From: Quercus robur
Lineage: Eukaryota; Streptophyta; Magnoliopsida; Fagales; Fagaceae
Assembly (NCBI RefSeq): GCF_932294415.1
Contig: NC_065537.1
Span: forward strand, 64,432,290-64,496,289
Direction of reading: 5' to 3'
Length of the DNA stretch: 64,000 nt
Below are positions 41,301 through 52,400 of the stretch, one piece after another; positions within the stretch are counted from its first letter, which is position 1, and each line of letters begins with the position of its first letter. Made by a program: the position numbers and the translations under genes. Below the pieces are notes generated by a model. It did no database searches. It had not been told where the DNA came from and saw nothing but the letters and a program-made list of their open reading frames with translations.

Positions 41301-44300
41301 TATGGGTATCATAAACACCGCTATTCCAACTTTTGCATGTGAGAGAGAGCTGAGTTAGCTTTCTGTTTGTGCCCTACATGCTCAGATAATTTGTTCATAA
41401 CAAATACTGTTCTGTAATATTTTCAATAAGTAAATTTTATTTCTATAATTTTTTATAATTTGATAGTTACAAGAAGGGGAGGGGGGATTTGAACCTTGGA
41501 TGTCTCTATTGGAAACACCTAGAAGTGTTAGTTGAGCTGCAAGGCTCTTGACAATTTTACTTCCATAGTTGAAGTAAGGTTTGGTGTGCAACTTTTGCCG
41601 TTTGTGAAGAATCTCCTTTTGTCTGTATGTCAAATAGTGCCAGCTGATTTTTTATGCTTTCATAGGTTGTTTCGATGAATGAAAAGGCATGAAAGTGAAC
41701 CTTTTTTAATATAATTTTTAATAGAAAGGAATATATCTGTTTCATAATTTTTTTTATTACTTATATATAAAAAAAAAAGGCATCCCAGTAATGCGGATCG
41801 GTATTATCTTGTTATTTATTTCTAATATTTATCTAATGTCATGTTACAAGTTCTAAAATCAGCGAAAAAAGCAGTTCAGCTTCTTGATACTAACAGATTT
41901 TGAGTATCATATAGCTCATTGTAAAATCTAATAGGTTTTCATATGCATTTAAAAGGAAAACCTGAAAAATGTCCTTTTGTCAATATTTTCAGGGATTGTT
42001 CCTTCTACAACCATCCAAATGGATATATTTTGGAAAGAGATGGATGGAGACTCTGATTGGGTAGGCTATTACTTTTCAAGTTTTGACACGCACACACACT
42101 ATCACACTTAAAACTCTGCATGCATAGAGCCATTGTACTTTGTTCTTTCAAGCAATGCTTTCCACTAACATCTTCAAAATAATTAGGCAAAAAAAGACAT
42201 TTGGTCTCTAAAATTTGGGTCAGGTTATATTTTAGTCCCTAAATTTGAAAAGTTCCTTTTTAGTCTTCAAAAAATTGTAAACATGCTAAGTCCTTCTGTA
42301 GCCAGCTGTTATAATTCTTGCTTACATGACAAAATTTGACAAAGCCATGCGGCGCTCTGTTATAAAGGCAAGGTTATGGAAGGACTAACTTGGTATGTTT
42401 ACAATTTTTTGAGGACTAAAAAAGAACTTTTCAGATTTCAGGGATTGAAATAGAACCTAACCCAAATTTGAGGGATCAATTGTATATTTTCACTTAATAA
42501 GTAATTTAGTCATTTACTTGATCTTTTAGATTATAAAGCGGAATTACTTCCTTACAGGTTAGAGCTAATGACATATATGATGGAGTTGAGGAAGGCTATG
42601 AAAGCTCAAGGGATGAGATCTCATCTGTTTCTTCCTACAATCCCATGAAAGAAAATGTACACAAAACTTTTGGAAGTTCACTGTCCTTGCAATCATCTAC
42701 AGCAAGGTCTTTGACTAAAGACATTCCAAATGTACACAAAACCTTTGGAAGTTCACCATCCTTGCAATTATCTACAGCAAGGTCTTTAACTAAAGACATT
42801 CCATATCTTGAAGGAGAACGTACAAGCTTATCTTCAAATGCTGCACTTCCTCCGTTGTCTGCTGAGGTCTTATATGATTCTAGTTCTGGTGAGTTTTTTA
42901 AGCCATCTGTTTTTTTTTTTTTTTTTTTTTTTTGGTCAATGACCCTTTGGTCAATTGGCATTTCCTGGTGTTTATAATTGAGGCATCCAGGGGTCAAATC
43001 CCCCCTCCCACTTAAAATGTATTAAATAAAGGAAAAAAGAAAAAAGAAAAAGAAAAAGCAAATCAGCTTTTCTGAATATAGCTTATCTTTGCAAACAGAT
43101 GTTTTATCTCCACAGAAGGAAGCTGCCATTGTATCTCCAGGCCAGCAGCAGAAGCTTACAGATGATGATACAGGTGTAACCCCTTCACTGGCATCAGGAG
43201 CTGTTGAGCCTGTAGCATGTAAATTATTTCACTTTCCTATTTAATTTATCTATGTACTTGTCATATCTGTTGGATCAAATGATTTCAGTGTGTTATAAGA
43301 CATGGTAAACTAATTAGATGCAAGCATTTTCTACAGCAGAAGGCTTTATTCGAGGAAGGTCATACAATATCAGGCTGGATGATCAAGTTCTGCTTAGATT
43401 TTCTCCAAAAAACTCTGACTCAACTTATTACTTCGGTGATATGGTAATTTTAGTTTGAGAAATGCTACAGACCTTCATGAAAGTCCATTCTTCGCACTGT
43501 GAGGGTGCCAAGCAGCTGTGTGGGTCCTACCATGTGGATCTTTACTGGAGTGGGACCCAGATAGAGGCGTCGGCTTCATCCAACAGCGAAGATTGGACCT
43601 TCACCTGGCGAAGGTCTGTAGCAGTCCATTTTCAGTTTTATGCTATAATCCTGTGCCTGTTTTGCATATTCAATGGCTTTCTTCTTCTTCTCCTCTTTTT
43701 TTCTCCCTTATTAGTTTTCATTTTGTTTTTGTTCTTGGTTATCCCATTTTCAACAACCTGTAATGGTAACAGATTGGTGGAACTCTTACTTTCTTTCATG
43801 AAGAAGGAGCTAGGAGATGCCTTGAGGTAATTTTGGTTCCATAAGCAATAGAAAGATCATCAAAAGTAAATACCATTCTGTTTAGTGCTATTGATGCTTA
43901 ATGAAAGCATTTGTGTTCCAGGTTTCAATAACATTGGAGACTTTAGAGACTGTAAATCGGCGATTTATCCATCCTTCTCGGAGGAATTCCCCTACAATTA
44001 CAAAGGTATTATTTTTTAAGGCAATTTATGAGTGACTTCTGCTTCTATCTCATATTCTACTTAGAACTTCATTTGGATAATATGAATTTTAGATAACACA
44101 TATTGTATTTTTCTTTTCTTTTTGACTCTTCCTTTGTATACTTCTGGTTTACTAGGGTTGTGCCCCTTTTGTGCTTTTTCAATGAATTTATTACTTATAT
44201 AAAAAACTATTTATAAATCTAGCTATCCCACTTGAATTGACTTTTTGATGGATTAGGTGTTTGTACCTTTTTTGAAGACAGTTTACACTTAATTATATTC

Positions 44301-46529
44301 TTTGTCAAATCCCATTATGGAATGCTTGAATTCTGGTTTATTCTTTCCATTATTTGGTATATGTGAGATTTGTGCTATTTCTCTTCTTATAGTATGTAGT
44401 TTGTTCATGAGATTTTTGCTTAGATAAGGATTTCATTATCAAATTTCTCTCTCTAGATCTCTGCCTAAAGCTTCAGGATGTGCGTGTTGCAGCTTTAGTT
44501 CATGCTAAGTTTCTGTTTATATATGTGGAGCTGAGCTTTCTGACAAGCGAAGCTCAAGTTTGGCTGAGCCAAGTTTGAACAATCTTAGCTAAGCTTGGTT
44601 CAAGCTTTAGCTACTCTTAACAACTCCTAAATGTGTAGAGCCAAGTGTGACCAGCCAATATTCAGCTTGTCTCAGTTTGATTGCAACCTTGAAATACTAT
44701 TATATTTAGCCAAATCTTAAGTTTGATGCAACGCTTTAAAGCTGTGTCAAAATTTTGTTTGTCATTAATATCTTCGTGTGTGTGTATATATATATATAAA
44801 TGATGATTAAGAGTTGGATTCTGATGATTGTCACTAAGAGTTGGGGCTCTCACATGATGTGGAACTGGGCAAGGCTAACATGGATTTGAAGTTAGTGAAG
44901 TCTAATGTCAAAAAACAGGTTTTCTGTCGGGTCCTTTTATTTGAGAGGTACAGACAAGTTTTGCTCAGTGCCACAATTATAATATTTGCAAATATTGTTA
45001 AGATTTTTTGTTTAGGAAATTTAGGGGTATTCTTCTCTCTCTCTCAAAAAGAGCACTTTTTTCTGGTTGATCTTGGTGCTTTATAATTTTTTTATTTGTA
45101 ATACATTATAGAATAGTAACCTATGCTATTCATTTGCTTCTGGTTCCTTTTTTCTCCCCTTTATTTTTATTTTTATTTTTTATTTTTTTTTAATTTTTTT
45201 CACTTGTGCTCTTTCCAATCAAGCATGTCCACCTTTTGTAAGTTTATGTTGTAAACCATACACCTTACATTGCTCAAATGCTAATCTTGAAAAGCTTACA
45301 GAAATAATTTGAAAGAGCTAGATAGTTATTACTTATTAGGTTTTTTACTTTTCGTTATGTCTCATGTTTGTTGGACCAATATCCTTGCAGGTTCAAAGTG
45401 ATCATTATGAGGTTGTTGCGGATTTGGTGCAAACAAGCTTTCTTTTCTCCATTCCCATGGATGGGCCCATGTCCTTTTCCACACCACATGTATCCGTACA
45501 ATGGTCACTTCGATTTGAATTTTTTACCACTCCAAAGAATGTAGATTGGACCAGGTATGACTTAACAGTATCACAATACTATTGCTTGTTCCTGTCCAAG
45601 TGATTTGTATGCTGTGAAGGTTTGCATGTTATGAGAACTATACTTGAAGTACATGATGTGAAAAAGTTATATGGTCATGTCAGGGAAAGATATTTTTTTA
45701 GTAAGTAACAAAAAAATTAATTATTAAAAAAGAGTCACCCTTGTACACGGGGGGGTGTACTAGGGGATAAAATCAATATTTCAAATTACAATGCTCAAGC
45801 ATATCTAGCAAAGAAGAACAGTGGAGATAATTAAAATCTACATTCCAAACCAATAAAGTATGAAAAAAGAGAGATTTAATCTCAGGAATTGACTGTTCAC
45901 TCCCCTCAAAGCATCTCGCATTTCATTCCCACCAAAGATACCACATCATGCAATGTGGTAAAGCCCTCCAAAAAGCTAAATTTCGGTGTCGACCAAAAGG
46001 ACCTGGCCACGCTGCTAATAAATCGAGTACCCTTTTTGGTATAACCCATATAAGACAAAACAAACTCTACACCATTGTCCACAATTCGTACATTATGGGA
46101 TAGTGAAGAAGAAGATGATCCACCAATTCTCCATTGCCTTTACACATGGCACCAATAAATATCAATAATGTCAGGGAAATATTATGGCAGTTTTCTTTGG
46201 CAGCTAGTTCTTTATGTAGCAAAATGGCACATTCTGAAATTTGGGGGGCTACTCCTTTGTGTTTGATGTGGACTTTATGGAGAGAAAAGGAATATATGTA
46301 GTTTCAAAGGTATAGAATGTTTGATAAATCAGCTGAAGTCTCAGTTCTTGGGAACTCTTTATTGAGTAGGAGCAAACGGAGTCAGACCATCTTCTGCTCC
46401 AGAACTTGTAGTTTTTTGGACAAATTGTACTTTAGATGACTTTCATTGTAGCTCTTTTCCCTATTAGGGTGTCCCTTTGTATACTCCCCAGCTCCACCCC
46501 TCTCTTCTTATTTTATTAATGAAATTTTT

Positions 46530-46560
<31 letters not shown>

Positions 46561-46986
46561 AATATAACTAGTTCTTTAAATGAAGAAACGACATTAGATG
46601 ATAAGGTATGCCATGCATCTAACTACGTTCTTCATTGACTTGTGCTCATAGGTATGACTTGAGGAGACAAGTTAAATCAATTTATTAGAAGTTGCGGACT
46701 AGTTCAATGCTAGGGCTTTTGCTGTTCTATTTTAGTTTATAACCATGCTTTGCAGTTAGAGATTTTAATTGTACCCAACTATATGCTATTTCAGTAGTTG
46801 TTGAGAATCCCAATAATCTTTGGATTTTCTGACTTCAGATATGAGCATCCGCTTCTGATAGAGGGAAGAGACAAAAGTGAGTGGGTTCTTCCAATTACTG
46901 TGCATGCTCCTCCACCTGGGACTTCTGGTGGTCACAACCGCAGTGAGAAACTCTTCTCTTTGGAGCCATTGTGGGTGCATAATTGA
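35539..46986 (+). CDS. RGP1: RGP1 homologue (RAB6-type GEF complex partner)
   Basis: Homologue of Rgp1, which with Ric1 forms the guanine-nucleotide exchange factor for Ypt6/RAB6 at the Golgi. Twelve exons join in frame: 35539-35869, 35983-36060, 38051-38208, 39426-39501, 41993-42060, 42558-42888, 43099-43218, 43337-43443, 43773-43826, 43922-44005, 45391-45554, 46839-46986. Their sum, 1719 nt, encodes 572 aa. The N-terminal 55 residues are rich in Pro, Ser, Asn and Thr. Then come LKIQPDKDVYRPGDPLIVT (an arrestin-like beta region), ATIRYFYYVKS, PLQVWVTQK, IPMDGP and VQWSLRFEFFTTPK, with C-terminal WVLPITVHAP. The last two resemble the conserved Rgp1 end. Exon 6 carries an in-frame duplication of 25 residues. 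The longer of two possible exon-3 ends (38208 rather than 38194) was chosen because only it keeps frame into exon 4. Assignment rests on remembered family features; no stop interrupts the model. Confidence 0.88.
36092..37255. repeat. 2.5-copy tandem repeat in RGP1 intron 2 with Au-like SINE tails
   Basis: Units start ttggatcact at 36092, 36572 and 37017 (periods of about 480 and 445 bp; the third is partial). Each contains a (CAA)n tract, then ccaagtcttattagtc, ggtg and ctatggatcc. Read on the minus strand this is the 3' end typical of Au-type plant SINEs (a gggact-like block followed by TTG repeats). The CAA tract has shrunk from about ten units in the first copy to about three in the third. 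Confidence 0.7.
37361..37543. mobile_element. hAT-like MITE with 8-bp TSD (RGP1 intron 2)
   Basis: Inverted ends agagaaatgctatgtccac and gtgggcatagtagcacttct, 183 bp, flanked by the identical 8-bp repeat GATGTTAT (37353-37360 and 37544-37551). Eight-base duplications are characteristic of hAT-superfamily insertions. Same family as 4080-4248 and 60734-60923. Confidence 0.8.
38735..38825 (-). mobile_element. tRNA-derived SINE relic (RGP1 intron 3)
   Basis: On the minus strand: TATGGCTCAACTGGCACTT resembles an A box, and TCATGATTTCAAGATCC a degenerate B box, with the tRNA-like spacing between them. No clean target-site duplication. Confidence 0.45.
40196..41056 (+). pseudogene. LINE ORF2 3' relic (zf-RVT) in RGP1 intron 4
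   Basis: After a frame change near 40340 the + strand reads DTLTWKLSKKGVFDVRSYY, then FPWECIWCTKVPKWVSFFLW, a stop at 40559-40561, then RCCLCCCYGEIVDHLLLHC, LWSAIFKVFGI and LMWLVWTECNKHIFED, ending near 40964. This is the C-terminal zinc-finger region (zf-RVT) of a plant LINE. The 3' end has gaataaaagttttattac and an A-run at 41050. 5'-truncated and broken once or twice, so relatively young. Confidence 0.85.
41448..41552 (-). mobile_element. tRNA-derived SINE with 15-bp TSD (RGP1 intron 4)
   Basis: On the minus strand: A box GCAGCTCAACTAACACTT and B box GGTTCAAATCCC, then an AT-rich 3' tail. Flanks aattttatttctata (41433-41447) and aattttacttccata (41553-41567) differ at two of 15 positions. 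Confidence 0.7.
42187..42493. mobile_element. Foldback MITE with about 110-bp inverted arms (RGP1 intron 5)
   Basis: The left arm (ctaaaatttgggtcaggtt, agtccctaaatttgaaaag, tttagtcttcaaaaaattgtaaac) is inverted in the right arm (gtttacaattttttgagga, aacttttcagatttcagggattg, aacctaacccaaatttgag). The loop contains gccatgcggcgctc. It lies within a 497-bp intron. Confidence 0.75.
42654..42803 (+). repeat. In-frame 75-bp tandem duplication in RGP1 exon 6
   Basis: Two adjacent 75-bp units (42654-42728 and 42729-42803) differ at five positions. Each encodes a 25-residue unit starting NVHKTFGSS and ending SLTKDIP. The segment is Ser/Thr-rich and lies between conserved blocks, so it probably forms an unstructured linker. 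Confidence 0.95.
42935..43040 (+). mobile_element. tRNA-derived SINE relic (RGP1 intron 6)
   Basis: TTGGTCAATTGGCATTTCC resembles an A box and AGGGGTCAAATCCC a B box, followed by an A-rich tail (43019-43060). It sits directly after a poly-T tract (42910-42933). Borders uncertain. Confidence 0.5.
43463..43623. mobile_element. MITE with perfect 14-bp TIRs (RGP1 intron 8)
   Basis: TGCTACAGACCTTC at 43463-43476 is exactly inverted at 43610-43623. The 161-bp interior is GC-richer than its surroundings (gtgggtcctaccatgtgg, gagtgggacccag). The open frame 43462-43830 crosses it by chance. No clear target-site duplication. Confidence 0.75.
45689..46167 (-). mobile_element. 5'-truncated LINE with 12-bp TSD (RGP1 intron 11)
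   Basis: Flanked by ATGTCAGGGAAA at 45677-45688 and 46168-46179. On the minus strand it begins in a zf-RVT-like segment (ggtgccatgtgtaaaggc, cactatcccataatg), continues through gaatgaaatgcgagatgc and ends in a poly-A-like stretch (45689-45730 on + is T/A-rich). Many stops are present. Confidence 0.85.
46240..46525 (+). pseudogene. LINE 3'-end fragment (RGP1 intron 11)
   Basis: Translating + near 46260 gives MWTLWREK, then FDKSAEVS, as in the C-terminus of plant LINE ORF2 (usual WxLWRERNxRxFE). It ends before a stretch ctcttcttattttattaatgaaa, followed by a TA microsatellite (46538-46560). It follows the minus-strand LINE by about 60 bp. Confidence 0.6.
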
Positions 46987-47060
46987 AAGGTAACTTAAAT
47001 TGTTGATTTAATTGAAGTAACTTTGTCATAAACTGAAACTTGTTAGCATATGTTGAGGAT

Positions 47061-47238
47061 GGGTAAAACTTAGGTACAATTGTTTAGGTGTAGCGCATTA
47101 AGTACCCAATTTTGTTAAAACACAGTTGCGTTGAATTTATTGTTCTTGGAAAAAATTACATTGTGCTTTATTGGTCAATGCAACTATTTGTTTGATTTTA
47201 ATTTGGGGAACCTAATGTACTGCACCTAAGTTTTGTCC
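47061..47238. mobile_element. Mutator-like MITE with 9-bp TSD
   Basis: GGGTAAAACTTAGGTAC at the left end and the inverse of GGACAAAACTTAGGTGC at the right, 178 bp. It is flanked by GTTGAGGAT on both sides (47052-47060 and 47239-47247). Nine-base duplications are typical of Mutator-superfamily insertions. A relative lies at 49238-49414. Confidence 0.8.
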
Positions 47239-47430
47239 GTTGAGGATTAATAAATTTACATATTGTGGATCTCTCTCTTCCTTTCAAGAACTGTTGTTTT
47301 TATTTTGTTTCTGTCAGGCAAGTACTTAAGATTGTGGTTAGAGTACAGTAATATGAGAAGACAAGAATCTATAAAGAACTAGTTGTAATAATGCTAATTT
47401 ATCATGTATAATTGAATATTTTTTATATAG

Positions 47431-47686
47431 GATAAGGTTTCTTAATGACACAGGTAGACCTAACCAGCTGAAATACAAGTGTTTAATAAGCCAGATTAGC
47501 ACCCATGAAGCTCAGAAGCTATTTTCTTTTTTTGGAGAAATGTTCATTCAAATGAATGATGGGCGAGTTCAAGCACATAAGGAAGATGTTGAGAGCGGTC
47601 ACTTAGATGCTACACTTGCTGTGTTGGCTCCCAATGCAGTTTATCATCGCATTACTAAGTGCTGCCTGCATGTCGTGCCCTACTGA
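47431..47686 (+). other. Possible 3'-UTR or alternative exon of RGP1
   Basis: After the RGP1 stop (46986) there is a donor-like aaag/gtaact at 46989-46990. Acceptor-like ag sites lie at 47430 (tttatatag) and 47452. The segment that follows is less AT-rich than its surroundings and is open for about 85 codons, ending TAC-TGA at 47686. Its translation (starting RFLNDTGRPNQ) resembles nothing I know. Most likely untranslated. Confidence 0.3.
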
Positions 47687-49146
47687 TGTACGTTCTTATT
47701 TTTTCCACTATTATTTTTACATTCAGAATCACTTTCAGCTGAAATGGTCATGTCTATACATTATATAAGAGCGACACCATGCCTTAGGTGTTTCACATAC
47801 ATACATAAAGGTCTTTGGTTGATTTTTCTAGTCTACGACTTGCATTCCATCAGGATAAAAACTGTAGAAAGAAAAGATAAATTGTAGAGGGTTGAGTAGG
47901 GCATGTATGTGAAGCCTATGTTTTCCCATGCAAGCCTCAAGCATGTCAAACCCTTTGTCTTGCCTTTTCTCTCTATCTGGATGATCGTCTGCCCCTCTGC
48001 TCTTTGCATGTCTCTCTCTCCCCTTTCGTTGATGTCAACTTTCTCACTCCTATGTTGGGTTCTCACTCTTGTTTACTCGGAGCAGTTGCATTTCCTTGGT
48101 GTTCTTGCTCTTCATTGCTAAAAAAGCCTGTGCTTATAAGCAATGAGGGACATGGGAAAACCATTGACTATCTGCATCAGGTGAAGCTGTTTTCATTAAA
48201 CTTATCGAGACCAACTATACAGTAACTGGAAGGCTTCTTACATATTTGTTATTCAATTTTTTAATTTTGCACTTTAATCTTTAATAGAGTGGGACTTTGA
48301 CCTAGCAAAAAAGAGTGAGACTTTGTTGTATATACATGATTGCTTTGTTGTTTCTTCTTTACATACACATAAATGTTTTGAAATTTCATTTTCTTTTTTC
48401 ACCTTTGATCAGAAAAACATTAAGTGCAATCAATTAATTGTCTATACAATTTTTTGTATTATGATTGAAATTTTGAATGTTTTGCATGGTAAATAGTTCT
48501 GTAGGTTCAGCAATTATTGTGTGTATGTGTGAGCGTGTTGAGATAATTTCATCTTTGCTCCTGTCCTAGATAGCTTTGAGGTTCCCACCGATTGAGCTTG
48601 CTAATGCTCTTATTGAAAACAAAAACAATGCTAAGAATGTCCCCCTTATATATATATAAAATTGAAATTGAATTGGCTGAGGGGACGACTACAATACCTT
48701 GGTTCAATCAAACAATTTAAAGGGTTTATAGGTTCATTCAGAAGAACTTTATGTAAGGTTAAAAGAATTGAAGATAAAATTATGAAATTGAATTTCGGTT
48801 ATTTGTGAAAACAAACTTTGGTCCTATAGCATTTATAAAATTAAGGGCTTTCCTTTTACATGTCAAATTGGTACAGAATTTTCTTACAGTTTTTGGATAT
48901 AATAGTCCTGAAACAGACTTGAATCATTAAAAAAAAAAAAAAAAAAAAAAAAACCCTACTAATTTAGAGCTTTTTCGGCTATGGGTTGTGCACACGGAAA
49001 CAATGAAGAATTAACAATTGTGCAAGTAGGTGCACCTGTTTCTGCTCCCTCAAACAAGTATAGTAGAAGCCATGCGTGGTAACCTGTTTCTGGTAGAGTG
49101 GTTGGGTGCATTCACATCATTAAGGCGTTTTAACTCTCCTGTAACA

Positions 49147-49157
49147 TCTATCATTTC

Positions 49158-49199
<42 letters not shown>
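49147..49199 (+). mobile_element. Minimal poly(A) retroposition insert with 15-bp TSD
   Basis: A 14-nt body (tctatcatttcagt) plus about 39 adenines lies between two identical 15-bp repeats AACTCTCCTGTAACA (49132-49146 and 49200-49214). Poly(A) plus a long target-site duplication is the signature of LINE-machinery insertion, here with almost no template copied. Confidence 0.7.
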
Positions 49200-49207
<8 letters not shown>

Positions 49208-49237
49208 TGTAACAAGTCTATTTAATTATATATGAAC

Positions 49238-49414
49238 AAATTTTAGGTACAATACGTTAGTAGGTGCAGTTTCTTAGATTTATTTCTTAAAATTTTGACA
49301 TGTGGATAGTTAAATAAAAAATAAAGTTCCATCCAATGAGAAAAAATTTACATGACAGAATTTTAAGAGGGGAACTCAATGAACTGCACTTAAATACTGT
49401 ACTTAAGTCTTACA
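49238..49414. mobile_element. Mutator-like MITE relic
   Basis: The left end (aaattttaggtacaatacg, then taggtgcagttt) is roughly inverted at the right end (aactgcacttaaatactg, then tacttaagtctt). Same family as 47061-47238 but more decayed. Target-site duplication not readable. Confidence 0.5.
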
Positions 49415-52400
49415 CATTATATATATACTAGCATATAACCAGCGCAATACGCAGGATAGTTTAATTCTTATTCATAGTAGAATATGTAAAAGTAATACTA
49501 ATAAAATATTTAAATTCTATTGTTAGGAAATTGCTATTTTCACTAAGTGTTTAATCCTACCAATATTATTCTCTAATAATGTAAACATGATATCTTAAAA
49601 ACTCCATGATAGCTCCTTAAGCCAACTAATCATAAATATGATATCATAAAAATCTTATGATAACTCTATAGATGATTAATAGAAAACTAAATACTTTTGT
49701 CAAAAAAGAAAAAGACAAAAAAAAAAAAAAATCCCTATTATTTGTTTTTTATAAGCTTCTTTTTATTTTTATTTTTATTTTTTTTTAAAGGAGATTATAA
49801 TCTCCCTCTTAATTTGTGTTTATGCATAAAATATATTCAAATGAAACATAATGAGGAAAATACAAAACACCCCATCACCATTATAGGATTTTTACTGTAA
49901 CTCCCCAATTTACATTGACATTGCAAAGAGGACAATTATAATTATTTCCAAGAATACAAAGTAAAAAAAAAAAATCTTGAGGTAGGGGGGAGAAAAAAAA
50001 GAGATCCCTTAAAGCCAATCCTTATTTTGCACTTGTATTGATTGAAACTAAAAATTGGTCCCTCAAGATCAAATGTCCAAGCCTATGTAAGTGCAAAGAA
50101 AGTGGCTATGGTAAGCCTAACCATGTCTTCCATTATAGAATTTTCTCAATAGCAATCATTAAAAGATAAGAGCTGGTACTAATAGAAATCTGCATTGCCT
50201 TGCTCTTTCCTTGAACCGTGTACATTTAGTTTTCAATTTCTTGATGCTTCTTACCACTATTCTTTTCCATCAACTCCTACTTCATTAGGATCTTGATAAT
50301 ATTTGCACTTTTCTCAGTATCACCAATATTCATTTTCTTATTTGTCTCTACCTCTTTTTCAACTACTCTCTGGCTCTATGTAGCAATTAAGACCTAGCAA
50401 AATAAAAATAAAATATTCATAAATAATAGCATTAGCATAAAACATAAATGATGCATTGAGTTGCACTCTATAAAACTCAAAGAAAGATATCCTTCTACTT
50501 CACTCTTGTATAAAACATCCATCCCATATACCATCTTGCCAAAGACAACATGGCATATTTGCTATTAACTAATTTGGCCTATAGTATAGGGTATGTTTGG
50601 TTGTTAATACTTAGGCTCTATAAAACCATGTCTCTTGTTTATTTTATTTTATTTTTCCATAAGGATTATGTAAGTAAAAACAAATTACTATATTTGCTAA
50701 GTGTTCTACAAAAGGCCTCCCAATAAGTATATATATATATATAGTCCCAATTATTGTATTGCTTGCCCCCACAAATGATGCTGCTTTTGATAAAGAAGAT
50801 TCCGCATGATTATAGTCATTTGGTATCTTTCGGCACAAACTAACTCTTTGGACTGAAGATTCAGACATTGCTTTTGCTCCTACTGATATATATATATATA
50901 TATATATATTCTTTACTACTTTTTTTTTTTTTTTTTTTTAAGAAGGTAGAAAATTCTTTACTACCTATTTCAACATCTTCACGCAAAAATACCACTGGGT
51001 TTCGTTTCGTAGCTATTTATTCGATCCTAAATAAATCATTGCCAGTTTATTAAAACTTTTTAACTACTTTATCTTGCGTGAATGAACTGATAGCCAATTA
51101 GTTATGTCAAGGTTTCTTCTTTGTGACGTGTATGCTAAATTGTCAAATCATCAGTCTATGCCACTCACACATCATGCAACTACTTTATGCTTATACTTGA
51201 GGAAAGAGCATCAGTAGCACCCTAGAGTAGTCACAACTTTGACAAATTAAACAAATTAGTTCTGAAAGTGGGTGGATGATTACCCCCCAAAATAAGAAAG
51301 TTGCCAAAGCACGTTTGATTGGTGGTTTTGTTTCACTTTTGACTTTGAGCTTGTGCATGTGATGTGTTTTGATCTTCTTGTTCCGTTTTTTTCTCTTTGG
51401 TAGGTTGTAGTGTTTATTACTTATTAGGTATAGGTCTGGCCATTCTAGCATAGGATCGGGTTCACTTTTCATTGTAGCTTAAATTGTTATATTTACCCCC
51501 AACAAAATTTGGTTCTACTAAAAAATTAAGGGGAAAAGAAGAGCAATAATATTCTCATAGAATTGTTTAAAAAATTCAGATGAGGACAGACATTTTTATT
51601 TGCCCACTTTAGCCCATTTCGATTCATTTTTGGTCTATTTAATTCACTTCGGTCTATTTCGGTCCAATTCGATACAATTCAGTCCACTTCAAAGAGAGCC
51701 AAAACATTTTGCATCTGGATTTTGGACTCCTCATCTACCCAACAACACAATTATCTAACGTTTCCTGGCTTGCCCTTTTTTTTTTTTTTTTTTTTTTTTG
51801 GGTGAGAATGCTTGGCTTGCCTAGTTGACTTATATATATTTGGATACCAATTAATTACATAATATCTCTAGTTACTTGTATCCCTTTTCCACATTAAATC
51901 TAACTCATTCATTATTTAGTCATTCTCCTATTCTATTTCTTTCTTTTTTATCTCTTCCTCTCCCAGAAATCAAAACTAACTTGTTGAACTCAGCCATGAA
52001 CCAACCTCATATATCTTATTCTTCTTAGAAGTGTTTAACACTTTCTCCCATCTTTTCAACTTTTTGATTTAACTCAGCGTTACTACTCTCTTCCTTTTTC
52101 TTATCTCAAATGCAATTGGCTCTTCCACTTTGGAATTTTTTTAGCTTTCGACCTTCAACCTTTTTGAGCTAAGCTTGCAATGGCTGAGAAGAACACATGA
52201 ATGAAATTGGTCTAAACACATTACCAACACAGTGAGAGGCGGTGCCATATGCGTTGAAAGTTCATTAAAGGTGTTGAGGTTTTATCAGAGATATGTTAAT
52301 CCATATAAATTTTTATTTTTCAATCTATATAAAAATTCTTAGTTCAATCCATATTTTTCCCACACAAGAAGGTGATTACTCTGTGCGTGTGTAAAAGATA

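Noticed and set aside
41448..41552. Functional tRNA gene
   Set aside because: A and B boxes are present but no cloverleaf closes, and it has an A-rich tail and target-site duplication, so it is a SINE.
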